A stretch of 49,578 bases of DNA from Fimenecus sp963590415 (GTDB lineage Bacteria; Bacillota; Clostridia; Oscillospirales; Acutalibacteraceae), in NCBI GenBank assembly GCA_963590415.1, contig CAVAPB010000017.1, positions 1 to 49,578 of the forward strand. The letters run 5' to 3'. Shown in pieces: positions 33,026-41,093 of the stretch. Position numbers and translations under genes: made by a program. Every line of letters starts with the position of its first letter. Position 1 is the first letter of the stretch. The notes under the pieces were generated by a model. That model made no database searches. It saw only the letters and a list, made by a program, of their open reading frames with translations, and was not told where the DNA came from.

Positions 33026-33057
33026 ATAGAATCCATCCTTTTAATATATTTGTATAA

Positions 33058-34554
33058 TTATTTTTTCTTGAATCTGATAACGTTCCAAGAGAACGGCTTG
33101 ATGTGAACATCGCATTTTTTCCCGTCCGTTTCGGGAACGGGGGCAGACGATGGCTTTACGGGAGCGGAGACGAAATTGTTTCCGTCAAGTGCGCCGAAGC
33201 CTGCCATTTCAATGTGCTCGACAGCCTCAAAGCCGTCCATATCAAGCATATTGACCGTGAGGGTGTAGTCCTCTTTTTGACATCTGTTTACCGCAAATAC
33301 GGTAAGCTCGGTTTCATCGTCGTTTACGGTGGCGATACAGTCCATATCGGGTACATCGGTAAACTCTTTCGAGTCGTGCCTGTCGCAGGTGACATTTGAA
33401 AGAAGAACCGAACCTCTTGCATAATTTGACATATGCATAAAGGGATAGAAGATAGTCTGCTCAAAAATTCCGCCGTTGTTTTCGGTCATAATCGGAGCGA
33501 TGACATTTACAAGCTGTGCAAGACAGGCGATTTTGACCCTGTCTGCGTGCTTCAAGAGAGTCATAAGCATAAGTCCGACAAGAAGTGCGTCCTCAAAATT
33601 GTAATAGTCCTCAAGCTGATGAGGCGCCATAGACCATCTCTCGATATAATCGTTATTTGAGTGATACCATACATTCCACTCGTCAAACGAGAGGTTTATC
33701 TGCTTCTTTGAGTGCTTTTTGCCCTTGACGGTGTCGCAGATGCAAATAACCGTTTTGATAAACTCATCCATTGCCATGCTCTTGGCAAGGAAGCTGTCGG
33801 TGTCGCCCGATTTATTGTCGTAATATTGGTGGAGCGAAACATAGTCGACCTTGTCATATGCGAGGTCAAGCGTCTGAAGCTCCCAATCACCGAAGGTTTT
33901 CATACCGAGGTTCGAGCTTCCGCTCAAAACGAGCTCAATATCGGGGTCAACCCATTTCATTACCTTTGCGGCTTCACAGGCGGTTCTGCCGTATTCGTAT
34001 GCGGTCTTGTGACCTATCTGCCAGTCGCCGTCCATCTCGTTTCCGAGACACCAGAGCTTTATGTTGTGCGGCTCTTTAACGCCGTGCTTGATTCTCAAAT
34101 CGCTGTAATATGAACCGCTTTCGTGGTTGCAGTATTCAACAAGATTTCTTGCTTCCTCAGGTCCTCGCAGACCGAGATTTACCGCCATCATACAGCTTGT
34201 GTCGGCTTTCTTACACCATTTCATAAATTCGTTGGTGCCGAAGCTGTTGGGCTCGGTAACACCCCATGCAAGCTCAAGGCGTTTCGGTCTCTGCTCAACG
34301 GGACCTACTCCGTCCTCCCAGTTGTATCCGGAAACAAAGTTTCCGCCGGGATAGCGGACAATCGGAACATTAAGTATGCGCACCTCGTCGATAACATCTT
34401 TTCGGAAGCCGTCCTCATCCGCCGTGGGATGCCCCGGCTCATAGATACCGCCGTAAACCGCTCTGCCGAGATGCTCTATGAACGAGCCGTATATTCTCGG
34501 GTCGATTTTGCCGACCTTGAACTCGTTTACAACGGACAGTTTTGCCTTTTTCAT
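33058..34554 (-). CDS. GH51 alpha-L-arabinofuranosidase
   Basis: The 498-residue glycoside hydrolase of family 51 releases terminal arabinofuranose from arabinans or arabinoxylan oligomers. The acid/base Glu173 is in LWCLGNEMDGDW and the nucleophile Glu292 in INLSFDEWNVWY; both motifs are intact. RYPGGNFVSGYNWEDGVGP (about 68-85) is the usual substrate-site segment. No signal peptide is present, so it acts in the cytoplasm on imported oligosaccharides. Length is typical for the family. AGGGG lies before the ATG, and a sigma-A promoter at 34588-34616 precedes it. It points to use of plant cell-wall sugars. Confidence 0.95.
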   Translation of the reverse strand: MKKAKLSVVNEFKVGKIDPRIYGSFIEHLGRAVYGGIYEPGHPTADEDGFRKDVIDEVRILNVPIVRYPGGNFVSGYNWEDGVGPVEQRPKRLELAWGVTEPNSFGTNEFMKWCKKADTSCMMAVNLGLRGPEEARNLVEYCNHESGSYYSDLRIKHGVKEPHNIKLWCLGNEMDGDWQIGHKTAYEYGRTACEAAKVMKWVDPDIELVLSGSSNLGMKTFGDWELQTLDLAYDKVDYVSLHQYYDNKSGDTDSFLAKSMAMDEFIKTVICICDTVKGKKHSKKQINLSFDEWNVWYHSNNDYIERWSMAPHQLEDYYNFEDALLVGLMLMTLLKHADRVKIACLAQLVNVIAPIMTENNGGIFEQTIFYPFMHMSNYARGSVLLSNVTCDRHDSKEFTDVPDMDCIATVNDDETELTVFAVNRCQKEDYTLTVNMLDMDGFEAVEHIEMAGFGALDGNNFVSAPVKPSSAPVPETDGKKCDVHIKPFSWNVIRFKKK

Positions 34555-34587
34555 ATAAAATACCCCTGAATACTGACTGTAAATATT

Positions 34588-34616
34588 ATTGTAACATACA
34601 AATCAGTGATTTTCAA
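34588..34616 (-). promoter_or_regulatory. Sigma-A promoter of the GH51 gene
   Basis: On the minus strand, TTGAAA (34616-34611), 17-base spacer, TACAAT (34593-34588). Confidence 0.7.
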
Positions 34617-34622
34617 TGCTTT

Positions 34623-36002
34623 TTACTTACTCTCGGCGGTTGTCGTTTCCGTTGTCACTTCAGCCTTGTTATAGATGAAATTTGAAAGAATTTCACGGTT
34701 CTCATCAAGGTCTATGGAAAGAACGGACTCACCGTTCTTCTTTTCGCTCTTATATGTTTTGTCTGCGGGAATCTGTTGCTGCGCGATAGTGTAGGAAATG
34801 TATTTCGGAGCGCTCATTCCGAGGCTCATAAGCTCATCGGAGGAAAGGTCGGTTTTAATCATCGGCATAATGTCGTCAAGCATACCGATAACATCCGTCG
34901 GATTTGACTTCGCTTTGTTAACTATGGAGGTTATTACCTTCCTCTGCCTCTGGGTTCTCATAAAGTCGCTGTCAAGGTAACGGATTCTTGAATACCAGAG
35001 TGCCTGCGCGCCGGTAAGATGAACGGACGAACCGCTCTGAATTTCCTCGGGAAATGCGCTTGCCTCGGTGCTTGTCATATGGTCCTTGCTGTTTATGTAT
35101 TTTGCTTCTTTTTCCGTAATCTCAACATCTATTCCGCCGAGCGAATCAATGATGGTGGTGAACATATCAAAGTTGACAAGCATATAGTTGTCAATATCGA
35201 TTTTATAGTTGTATTCAATTGTGTCCACAAGCAGCTGCGTGCCGCCTCTGCTCTGTGCGGCATTGAGTTTTCTCCACTTGTAGCCCGGAATTTCAATGTA
35301 TGTGTCACGCAGGAATGAAGTGAGCTTCAGCTGCTTGTTGTTCGTGTCTATGGAAAGGAGCATCATAGTGTCCGAACGGGTCTTTTCCGCATCCTCGCCC
35401 TCTCTTGCGTCAACGCCGATAAGAAGAATATTGCGTACCGCGTCATCGTGCTTCAATTCCGAGGAGGATATATATTCGTTTTCTTTAAGCGGAGAATAGT
35501 TTACCTTTTCGGTAAGCGATTTTGCGTAACCGTAGCCTGCACCCGCAATTCCGCCGAACGCAATAAGCAAAACGAGAATAATGATAAGGGCGATTTTGCC
35601 GCCTGATATCTTTTTCTTCTTGCCGCCGTTTTTCGTCCTTTTTTCACGGGGCTGCTTGCCCGAGGAGATATCCTCCTCTATTACATCATCGTGTATTCTC
35701 TGCTGAGAAACACGCCTTGCCTTTTCCTGAGAAGCCTTCGAATAGTTGTAGCTGTACGGCTTTTTTTCAACCGGTGCCGTCGGGCGTCTTGCCGCGGAGG
35801 ACTGAGAAACGGACGGCTCATCAGAAAAATACTCGTCGGTAAAATCTCTGTAAACCGTATCGCTGTTATTGTCGTTTCCGCTGAAAATATCTTCAAATTC
35901 GTCCTCAAAGGTATTGCTTTTTATATCTTTTTTGTCCTCTTTGGAGAAGCTCATAACATCGTCAAAAGCGTTGTCGTCAAACTTAAAATCCTTAGGATCC
36001 AT
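34623..36002 (-). CDS. LytR-CpsA-Psr (LCP) family protein
   Basis: The 459-residue enzyme of the LCP family attaches wall teichoic acid or polysaccharide to peptidoglycan. A long charged cytoplasmic N-terminus (1-135, rich in Asp, Lys and Ser) precedes the membrane helix (about 136-158). The exported LCP domain starts near 190: ILLIGVDAREG, TRSDTMMLLSID, LTSFLRDTYIEIPG and ALWYSRIRYLDSDFMRTQRQ supply the conserved Arg and Asp residues. The tail is Thr/Glu-rich. ATG 36002 is chosen because GGGAG lies eight bases upstream; GTG 36008 is too close. It is divergent from the Nudix gene with its own promoter. Confidence 0.92.
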   Translation of the reverse strand: MDPKDFKFDDNAFDDVMSFSKEDKKDIKSNTFEDEFEDIFSGNDNNSDTVYRDFTDEYFSDEPSVSQSSAARRPTAPVEKKPYSYNYSKASQEKARRVSQQRIHDDVIEEDISSGKQPREKRTKNGGKKKKISGGKIALIIILVLLIAFGGIAGAGYGYAKSLTEKVNYSPLKENEYISSSELKHDDAVRNILLIGVDAREGEDAEKTRSDTMMLLSIDTNNKQLKLTSFLRDTYIEIPGYKWRKLNAAQSRGGTQLLVDTIEYNYKIDIDNYMLVNFDMFTTIIDSLGGIDVEITEKEAKYINSKDHMTSTEASAFPEEIQSGSSVHLTGAQALWYSRIRYLDSDFMRTQRQRKVITSIVNKAKSNPTDVIGMLDDIMPMIKTDLSSDELMSLGMSAPKYISYTIAQQQIPADKTYKSEKKNGESVLSIDLDENREILSNFIYNKAEVTTETTTAESK

Positions 36003-36037
36003 TTTCACATCTCCCGTAAATATTTTGTCAATTACAC

Positions 36038-36066
36038 ATTTTAACTTATTTAGCGCCTTTTCTCAA
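36038..36066 (-). promoter_or_regulatory. Sigma-A promoter of the LCP gene
   Basis: On the minus strand, TTGAGA (36066-36061), 17-base spacer, TAAAAT (36043-36038). Confidence 0.65.
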
Positions 36067-36126
36067 TATATTTTACCAAAAAAGTTGTTAATTTTTATAA
36101 AGGTACGACACAATATCAAAAATATC

Positions 36127-36155
36127 TTGAACATAAGCCCAAAACAATGTATAAT
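36127..36155 (+). promoter_or_regulatory. Sigma-A promoter of the Nudix gene
   Basis: TTGAAC (36127-36132), 17-base spacer, TATAAT (36150-36155). It is back to back with the LCP promoter. Confidence 0.75.
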
Positions 36156-36184
36156 TACTTTTAGATTTTTCTAAGGAGCATTGT

Positions 36185-36916
36185 ATGCTGGGTAAATATG
36201 TCAGAGTGAGGGTGGAAATACCCATGGGATCTCACGACGATAAAACCGGTACTGTTTACAGGCTCAATTACGGAAGTGTGGAGAGCGGGCTTGACCCGAG
36301 GTCGCCTGTTAAGGGCGCTTATATAATGGGCGTAACGCACCCTGTCCGTAATTTTGAGGGCAGAGTTGTTGCCGTAATTAAATTGCCTGGAAGACAGGGC
36401 GTTTATGTTGTCGTGTCGCCGAAAAGTAAGAAGTATATCGTTAACGATATAAAGCAAGCCGTTTCGTTTATGTATAAGGACGGCGAATACACAATAGAAT
36501 GCTTATATGAGCGTTCCTGCGGAGCGGTTGTTTTCAGATTCATAAACGGCGAACGCAGATTTTTACTTATAAAAAATAAGCGAAGCTGTCATTGGGGATT
36601 CCCTAAGGGGCATGTCGAGAACGGTGAGACCGATGAGGACACCGCAAAGCGGGAGGTGCTTGAAGAGACCGGAATACACATAAGTATTTTTCCCGGCTTC
36701 AAGCATAAATCCGAATATACGATAAGAGGTAAGATCGAAAAATCGGTTCTTATCTTCCTTGCAACGACCAAGGACATACAGACGGTTATTCAGCCCGAGG
36801 AGATTGAGGACTATATCTGGCTCGGGTATGACAATGCGCTTTCAACGCTGAATTATCCGAATGATAAGGATATACTGACGCTTGCAAAGTCGTACATTGA
36901 TAAAAATAAAATATAA
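36185..36916 (+). CDS. Two-domain Nudix hydrolase
   Basis: A 243-residue protein. The C-terminal half (about 110-243) is a Nudix hydrolase with a complete box, GHVENGETDEDTAKREVLEE plus TGI (about 141-163), preceded by HWGFPKG as in diadenosine tetraphosphate hydrolases. The N-terminal ~100 residues (VRVEIPMGSHDD, VYRLNYGSV, AYIMGV, VVAVIKL) are a separate domain that recalls the family I inorganic pyrophosphatase fold (IPxGS ... NYG), without its catalytic Asp cluster that I can see. Likely role: cleavage of Ap4A or related dinucleotides. AAGGAG precedes ATG 36185. The next gene follows after 11 bases. Confidence 0.85.
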   Translation: MLGKYVRVRVEIPMGSHDDKTGTVYRLNYGSVESGLDPRSPVKGAYIMGVTHPVRNFEGRVVAVIKLPGRQGVYVVVSPKSKKYIVNDIKQAVSFMYKDGEYTIECLYERSCGAVVFRFINGERRFLLIKNKRSCHWGFPKGHVENGETDEDTAKREVLEETGIHISIFPGFKHKSEYTIRGKIEKSVLIFLATTKDIQTVIQPEEIEDYIWLGYDNALSTLNYPNDKDILTLAKSYIDKNKI

Positions 36917-36927
36917 GGAGATTTTTT

Positions 36928-37416
36928 ATGGCAGAAACACTCGCACAGTTTTTCGTCGACCTGTTTCAGGATAAAATCCCGCCGGAGCTTACGATTTTTG
37001 TAATCTCGCTGTTGCCTATTCTTGAACTTCGAGGCGGTATGATTGCCGCAAGACTGCTCGGGGTAAGCTTCCTGAAGGCATTCACAATATGTTATATCGG
37101 AAATATGGTTCCGATTCCGTTTATTCTTCTTTTCATTAAAAAGATTTTTGACTTTTTAAGGAAATATCCGTTCTTTGAAAAGATAATTAACAGGCTTGAA
37201 GCAAAAACCGAAAAAAACAAGGATAAGATTTTAAGGTATAAGTCGTGGGGCTTGCTTATATTTGTCGCAATACCTCTTCCGGGAACGGGAGGTTGGACGG
37301 GAGCACTTATGGCCGCGCTTTTGGGAATTGATTTCAAGCGTGCTTTGCCGATAATCTCGCTCGGCGTTTTGATTGCCGGAGTTATTATGTCGCTTATCAC
37401 TTACGGAATTTTTTAG
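36928..37416 (+). CDS. Small multidrug-export family membrane protein
   Basis: The 162-residue membrane protein belongs to the COG2426 family. Hallmarks are LPILELRGG (about 29-37) and IPLPGTGGWTGAL (about 112-124), two matching re-entrant-type segments among about four or five helices. The family is annotated as small multidrug export protein, but transport has not been shown for most members. It follows the Nudix gene by 11 bases and is probably co-transcribed with it. Confidence 0.85.
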   Translation: MAETLAQFFVDLFQDKIPPELTIFVISLLPILELRGGMIAARLLGVSFLKAFTICYIGNMVPIPFILLFIKKIFDFLRKYPFFEKIINRLEAKTEKNKDKILRYKSWGLLIFVAIPLPGTGGWTGALMAALLGIDFKRALPIISLGVLIAGVIMSLITYGIF

Positions 37417-37431
37417 TTGATTATAAAAAGA

Positions 37432-37467
37432 AAACGCCGATATGTTCAAACGAGCATATCGGCGTTT
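37432..37467. terminator. Bidirectional terminator
   Basis: A 13-bp stem, AAACGCCGATATG (37432-37444) with CATATCGGCGTTT (37455-37467), with A/T runs on both sides. It lies between the convergent Nudix/export unit and prs. Confidence 0.92.
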
Positions 37468-37480
37468 TTGTATTGCCTGA

Positions 37481-38659
37481 TTATTTCTTTATTCCTCTTT
37501 TTTCAAGGAATGCGTAAATTCTGTCAGCCGGGTCAAGAAGGCTGCTGATTGACATATCGTGATTGAGGGTGTCGATGATGTAAGCGACATACTTTGACAT
37601 ATCAACCTCACAGAACCACTCGCGCTTTAACAGCTCGGGAGTTCTGTAAACAAGGTTTGTCGTGAACACCTTGTCAATAAGACCCTTTTCATAAAATTCG
37701 TCAAATCTGTCGAGTCCCTCGCAGAAAAGACCGAATGCCGAGAAAATGAAAATCCTCTTTGCGCCGAGCTCTTTAAGCTTTGTTGCAACCTCAAGCATTG
37801 ACTCGCCCGAGGAAATCATATCGTCAACAATCATAACATCCTTACCCTCGACATTTGCACCGAGAAATTCATGAGCAACTATCGGGTTTCTGCCGTTTAC
37901 GATTTTTGAGTAATCTCTGCGCTTGTAGAACATACCGAGGTCAAGGCCGAGTACGGTTGAATAATAAATACATCTGCCCATACCGCCCTCATCGGGAGAG
38001 ATAACCATCATATGGTCGTTGTCAAGCTGAAGGTCGTCAACATGATTTACAAGCGATTTAATCATCTGGTAAACAGGCTGAACATTTTCAAAGCCTTTAA
38101 GCGGAATTGCGTTCTGAACTCTCGGGTCGTGAGCGTCAAATGTGATGATGTTGTCAACGCCCATTGTGTTGCAAAGCTCCTGAAGCGCAAGGGCGCAGTC
38201 AAGAGACTCTCTTGTCGAACGCTTGTGCTGTCTTCCCTCATAAAGCATGGGCATAATAACGGTAATTCTGTGAGCCTTGCCGCCGATAGCGGAAATTGCC
38301 CTTTTAAGGTTTGCATAATGCTCGTCGGGACTCATAGGTACATCCTGACCGTAGATTTTATAGGTAAGACCGTAATTGAACATATCGGCAACGATGAAAA
38401 TATCGTAGCCTCTGACAGACTCAAAGAGCGTACCCTTGCCTTCGCCTGTTCCGAAACGGGGGAATGAAGCGTTAATAAGGTAGGTGTCCTTTTCATAGCC
38501 TGCGAATGCGATACTGTGCTTGTGCTCGGACTGCTTCTGCGCACGCCACTTGACAATGTAACGGTCAATTTTTTCTGCAAGCTCCTCACATCCCGGCAAA
38601 GCGATAATGCCTAAAGGACCGTAGGGAATGGTGGTAAATTCTTCTGTGTAATCGGGCAT
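37481..38659 (-). CDS. prs: Ribose-phosphate pyrophosphokinase, long form
   Basis: The 392-residue enzyme makes PRPP from ribose 5-phosphate and ATP for nucleotide, His and Trp synthesis. The PRPP-binding loop VMIVDDMISSGES, the ITFDAHDPRVQ segment and the flexible-loop KRRDYS are present. Classical bacterial enzymes have about 315 residues; this one has extra sequence at the N-terminus and insertions, a form I associate with some Clostridia. ATG 38659 is chosen because AGGAGG lies eight bases before it; an upstream ATG at 38719 lacks a site. It converges on the terminator at 37432. Confidence 0.9.
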   Translation of the reverse strand: MPDYTEEFTTIPYGPLGIIALPGCEELAEKIDRYIVKWRAQKQSEHKHSIAFAGYEKDTYLINASFPRFGTGEGKGTLFESVRGYDIFIVADMFNYGLTYKIYGQDVPMSPDEHYANLKRAISAIGGKAHRITVIMPMLYEGRQHKRSTRESLDCALALQELCNTMGVDNIITFDAHDPRVQNAIPLKGFENVQPVYQMIKSLVNHVDDLQLDNDHMMVISPDEGGMGRCIYYSTVLGLDLGMFYKRRDYSKIVNGRNPIVAHEFLGANVEGKDVMIVDDMISSGESMLEVATKLKELGAKRIFIFSAFGLFCEGLDRFDEFYEKGLIDKVFTTNLVYRTPELLKREWFCEVDMSKYVAYIIDTLNHDMSISSLLDPADRIYAFLEKRGIKK

Positions 38660-38752
38660 TTTATTTTCCTCCTGCAATGCGGCAATTTTTAACGAATATA
38701 TTTTACTATATTTCGACAAAATATAAAAGGGTTTTTTAGTATTTTTTTAATT

Positions 38753-39919
38753 TCAGTCAAATGAATAATCGACAGTGATAACGCAGAAAAATCTTTCGTC
38801 TATTTTGCTTAATTTTTCGCTTATCAGGCTTGCTATTTCCGACGGAGAACGCTTTTCGTCATAGGTAACGACAACATCGAAAATTAAATTTGTGTGGGTC
38901 GTGCCTTCGACGACACGGAAGTCGTGAATGGAAAATTCGGAATTTACCTCCCTGACGGCTTTTGCGGTAAGCTCGTGCAGCTCGTTAATTCTCTCGTCGT
39001 TTACAACTATCGGGTCAAGATGGATTGAAATGAGCATACCGTATTTTTTCTTAATTTCGTGCTCGATTAAATCAATGGTGTCGTGGCTTTGCATTATATC
39101 GACATCCGACGGCACTTCTGCATGTGCGGAGGCGAAAAGTCTTGACGGACCGTAGTCGTGGATGATAAGGTCGTGTACGCCGACAATGCCGTCATAAGAC
39201 ATAATCTCTTTTTTTATCTGCTCGTAAAATTCCTTTTCGGGCGGCTGTCCGAGAAGCGGTGCGAGCGTTTCCTTAACAAGCGAAATTCCCGACCAAAGTA
39301 TCAAAAGCGATACCGCAGCGCCGAAGTAGCCGTCACCGTTAAAGCCCGTTTTGTGCGAAACTATAAGCGAAATGAGGGCGACAAAGGTTGAAGCCGTATC
39401 GGAAAGACTGTCCGTTACAACTGCCTTTGTTGCGGTCGAGTTGATTTTTTTGCCGAGCTTCCAATTGAAGAATGCAAGCCAAAGCTTGCCGAGGATTGAA
39501 AACACAAGTACCGCAACGGCGGTAAGGCTGAACTCTACATCCGCGGGTGTCTTTATTTTTTCAACCGAGCTTTTTAAGAGCTCAACGCCCATAATTATGA
39601 CGAAAATCGAAACCGTAAGCGCCGATATGTATTCAATTCTGCCGTGACCGTAAGGGTGCTCCTTGTCAGCAGGCTTTTCCGAAAGCTTAAAGCCGAAAAG
39701 AGTGATTATTGAGGAGCCTGCATCGGATAGGTTGTTTACGGCGTCCGCGGTGACGGTAATACTGCCCGTGAGAAGACCCACAAGAAATTTTGCGACGCTC
39801 AGAATAAGGTTTACCGCAATTCCGACCGCACCGCTTAATTTTCCGTATGCGCTTCTCACCTTCGGGTCTTTGATGTTTTTGCCGTCTTTGACAAATAATT
39901 TAATAAGAAGTTCTGTCAT
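38753..39919 (-). CDS. Cation diffusion facilitator, probably Mn2+ efflux
   Basis: A 388-residue CDF transporter with six membrane helices (about 25-215) and a long cytoplasmic C-terminal domain (about 220-388). Family motifs are TADAVNNLSDAGSS, HPYGHGRIEY and VTDSLSDTAST. The transport site is Asn62-x3-Asp66 in helix 2 and Asp170-x3-Asp174 in helix 5. That N-D-D-D set is the one associated with manganese-exporting CDFs, in contrast to His/Asp sets of zinc exporters. It starts 18 bases after the TetR gene, so the regulator and pump are co-transcribed. Confidence 0.88.
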   Translation of the reverse strand: MTELLIKLFVKDGKNIKDPKVRSAYGKLSGAVGIAVNLILSVAKFLVGLLTGSITVTADAVNNLSDAGSSIITLFGFKLSEKPADKEHPYGHGRIEYISALTVSIFVIIMGVELLKSSVEKIKTPADVEFSLTAVAVLVFSILGKLWLAFFNWKLGKKINSTATKAVVTDSLSDTASTFVALISLIVSHKTGFNGDGYFGAAVSLLILWSGISLVKETLAPLLGQPPEKEFYEQIKKEIMSYDGIVGVHDLIIHDYGPSRLFASAHAEVPSDVDIMQSHDTIDLIEHEIKKKYGMLISIHLDPIVVNDERINELHELTAKAVREVNSEFSIHDFRVVEGTTHTNLIFDVVVTYDEKRSPSEIASLISEKLSKIDERFFCVITVDYSFD

Positions 39920-39937
39920 AATACCACTGTAAAATAA

Positions 39938-40525
39938 TTATTTCTCAAATCCCGAAAAGCCCTTTGTGAACAAAAGGTCAAGCATAAGCGCGACATCCTC
40001 GGGCGTTTTTCTGTTGCTTGATGTGTCGGCAAGCCAATATCTCACAATACCGACTGCACCTGCTTCAAAATATGAATATATGTAGTTGTATTCGTCTTTG
40101 AAAGCGGCTGTTTTGTTATAGCGTGTGAATTCCTCAAGGCAGCGCTCCGACATAAACTTTTTCAGTCTCATTGTGAAATCTATATCTCCGTTGCTTCCGA
40201 GAAGAGCCGAGCAGATGTCCTTGTTGTTTTCAAGGAACCTACAGCAGTCGACAAAAATCGGATACGGGTTTGAATTTCGGGGCGCCGACGAATATTGGTT
40301 TATAATGTTTTCAAACTCTTCAAAAAGCTCATTTTCAATTTGCTCGACAAGGTCGAAAATATCCTTGTAATGGAGATAAAATGTGCCTCTGTTTATTTCC
40401 ACGAGGTCCGACAGCTCACGAACGGAAATCTTTTTGATGCTTTTTTCCTTCATAAGCTTTGTAAGTCCTTCGCGCAAAAGCTTTTTGGTGCGTCTGACTC
40501 TGCCGTCGATTTTTTGAGTTTCCAT
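39938..40525 (-). CDS. TetR/AcrR-family regulator
   Basis: The 195-residue repressor-type protein has an N-terminal helix-turn-helix (about 20-60: SIKKISVRELSDLVEINRG then TFYLHYKDIFDLVEQI). A helical ligand-binding domain follows without recognisable ligand residues. ATG 40525 follows AGGGAG by eight bases; GTG 40534 is too close. It precedes the CDF gene in the same unit, so it probably controls it and itself. Its operator would lie in the divergent region shared with the V-ATPase operon. Confidence 0.9.
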   Translation of the reverse strand: METQKIDGRVRRTKKLLREGLTKLMKEKSIKKISVRELSDLVEINRGTFYLHYKDIFDLVEQIENELFEEFENIINQYSSAPRNSNPYPIFVDCCRFLENNKDICSALLGSNGDIDFTMRLKKFMSERCLEEFTRYNKTAAFKDEYNYIYSYFEAGAVGIVRYWLADTSSNRKTPEDVALMLDLLFTKGFSGFEK

Positions 40526-40571
40526 TGATAACACTCCCTGATATTATTTGAAGCCGATTAACATATAAGCA

Positions 40572-40600
40572 ATTATACTATAAAATTGTATATTATTCAA
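40572..40600 (-). promoter_or_regulatory. Sigma-A promoter of the TetR-CDF unit
   Basis: On the minus strand, TTGAAT (40600-40595), 17-base spacer, TATAAT (40577-40572). Confidence 0.72.
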
Positions 40601-40661
40601 CATCTTTCTATAAAATAATCACTCGAATTCATAAATGCTTAATAAACTGTCGGAAAAAATG

Positions 40662-40690
40662 TGTTAATATTATTTCGGTTATGTTATACT
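40662..40690 (+). promoter_or_regulatory. Weak candidate promoter of the V-ATPase operon
   Basis: TATACT (40685-40690) with a poor -35, TGTTAA, 17 bases upstream. A TATAAT also lies just downstream near 40696-40703. The region is very AT-rich, so the exact site is uncertain. Confidence 0.3.
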
Positions 40691-40732
40691 ATAAATATAA
40701 TATATCACTAAAGGGAAAAAGAGGTGAAGCCG

Positions 40733-41044
40733 ATGGCAGCGAAAATGCTTGACGAGGTACTGTCAAAGGAACATGAGACAGCAGCCAACGAGCAGGCGGC
40801 AAACGAGCAGGCGGTGAAAATCATTGATGAAGCGAAGCAGAAAGCAAAGCAGATTGAGCTTGACGCTCTCAAGGAAATTGAAGAGTATGAGAGCGAACAG
40901 CTTAGGCTTTCCGAGGAGCGCCGTCAAAAGGCTGTTGCCGAAGCGGAAAAGGACGCTCGCGCTTTGGTCGATGTCCTCAGAGGTAAGGCGAACGCAAAAT
41001 TTTCCGAGACGGTAGGTACGGTCAGGAGCATAATTGTTGACTGA
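40733..41044 (+). CDS. V-type ATPase subunit H/G-like stalk protein
   Basis: The 103-residue protein is almost entirely coiled coil (about 15-80, rich in Ala, Glu, Lys and Gln) with a short C-terminal VGTVRSIIVD. It fits the small peripheral-stalk subunit (AhaH/NtpF-type) that pairs with subunit E. ATG 40733 follows GAGGTG; GTG 40724 lies inside that site. It is first in the operon. Low-complexity sequence makes family assignment rest mainly on position. Confidence 0.75.
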   Translation: MAAKMLDEVLSKEHETAANEQAANEQAVKIIDEAKQKAKQIELDALKEIEEYESEQLRLSEERRQKAVAEAEKDARALVDVLRGKANAKFSETVGTVRSIIVD

Positions 41045-41093
41045 GCCGATGAATTTACGGTATCACATTACACAAGAAACGAGGTGATGACAT

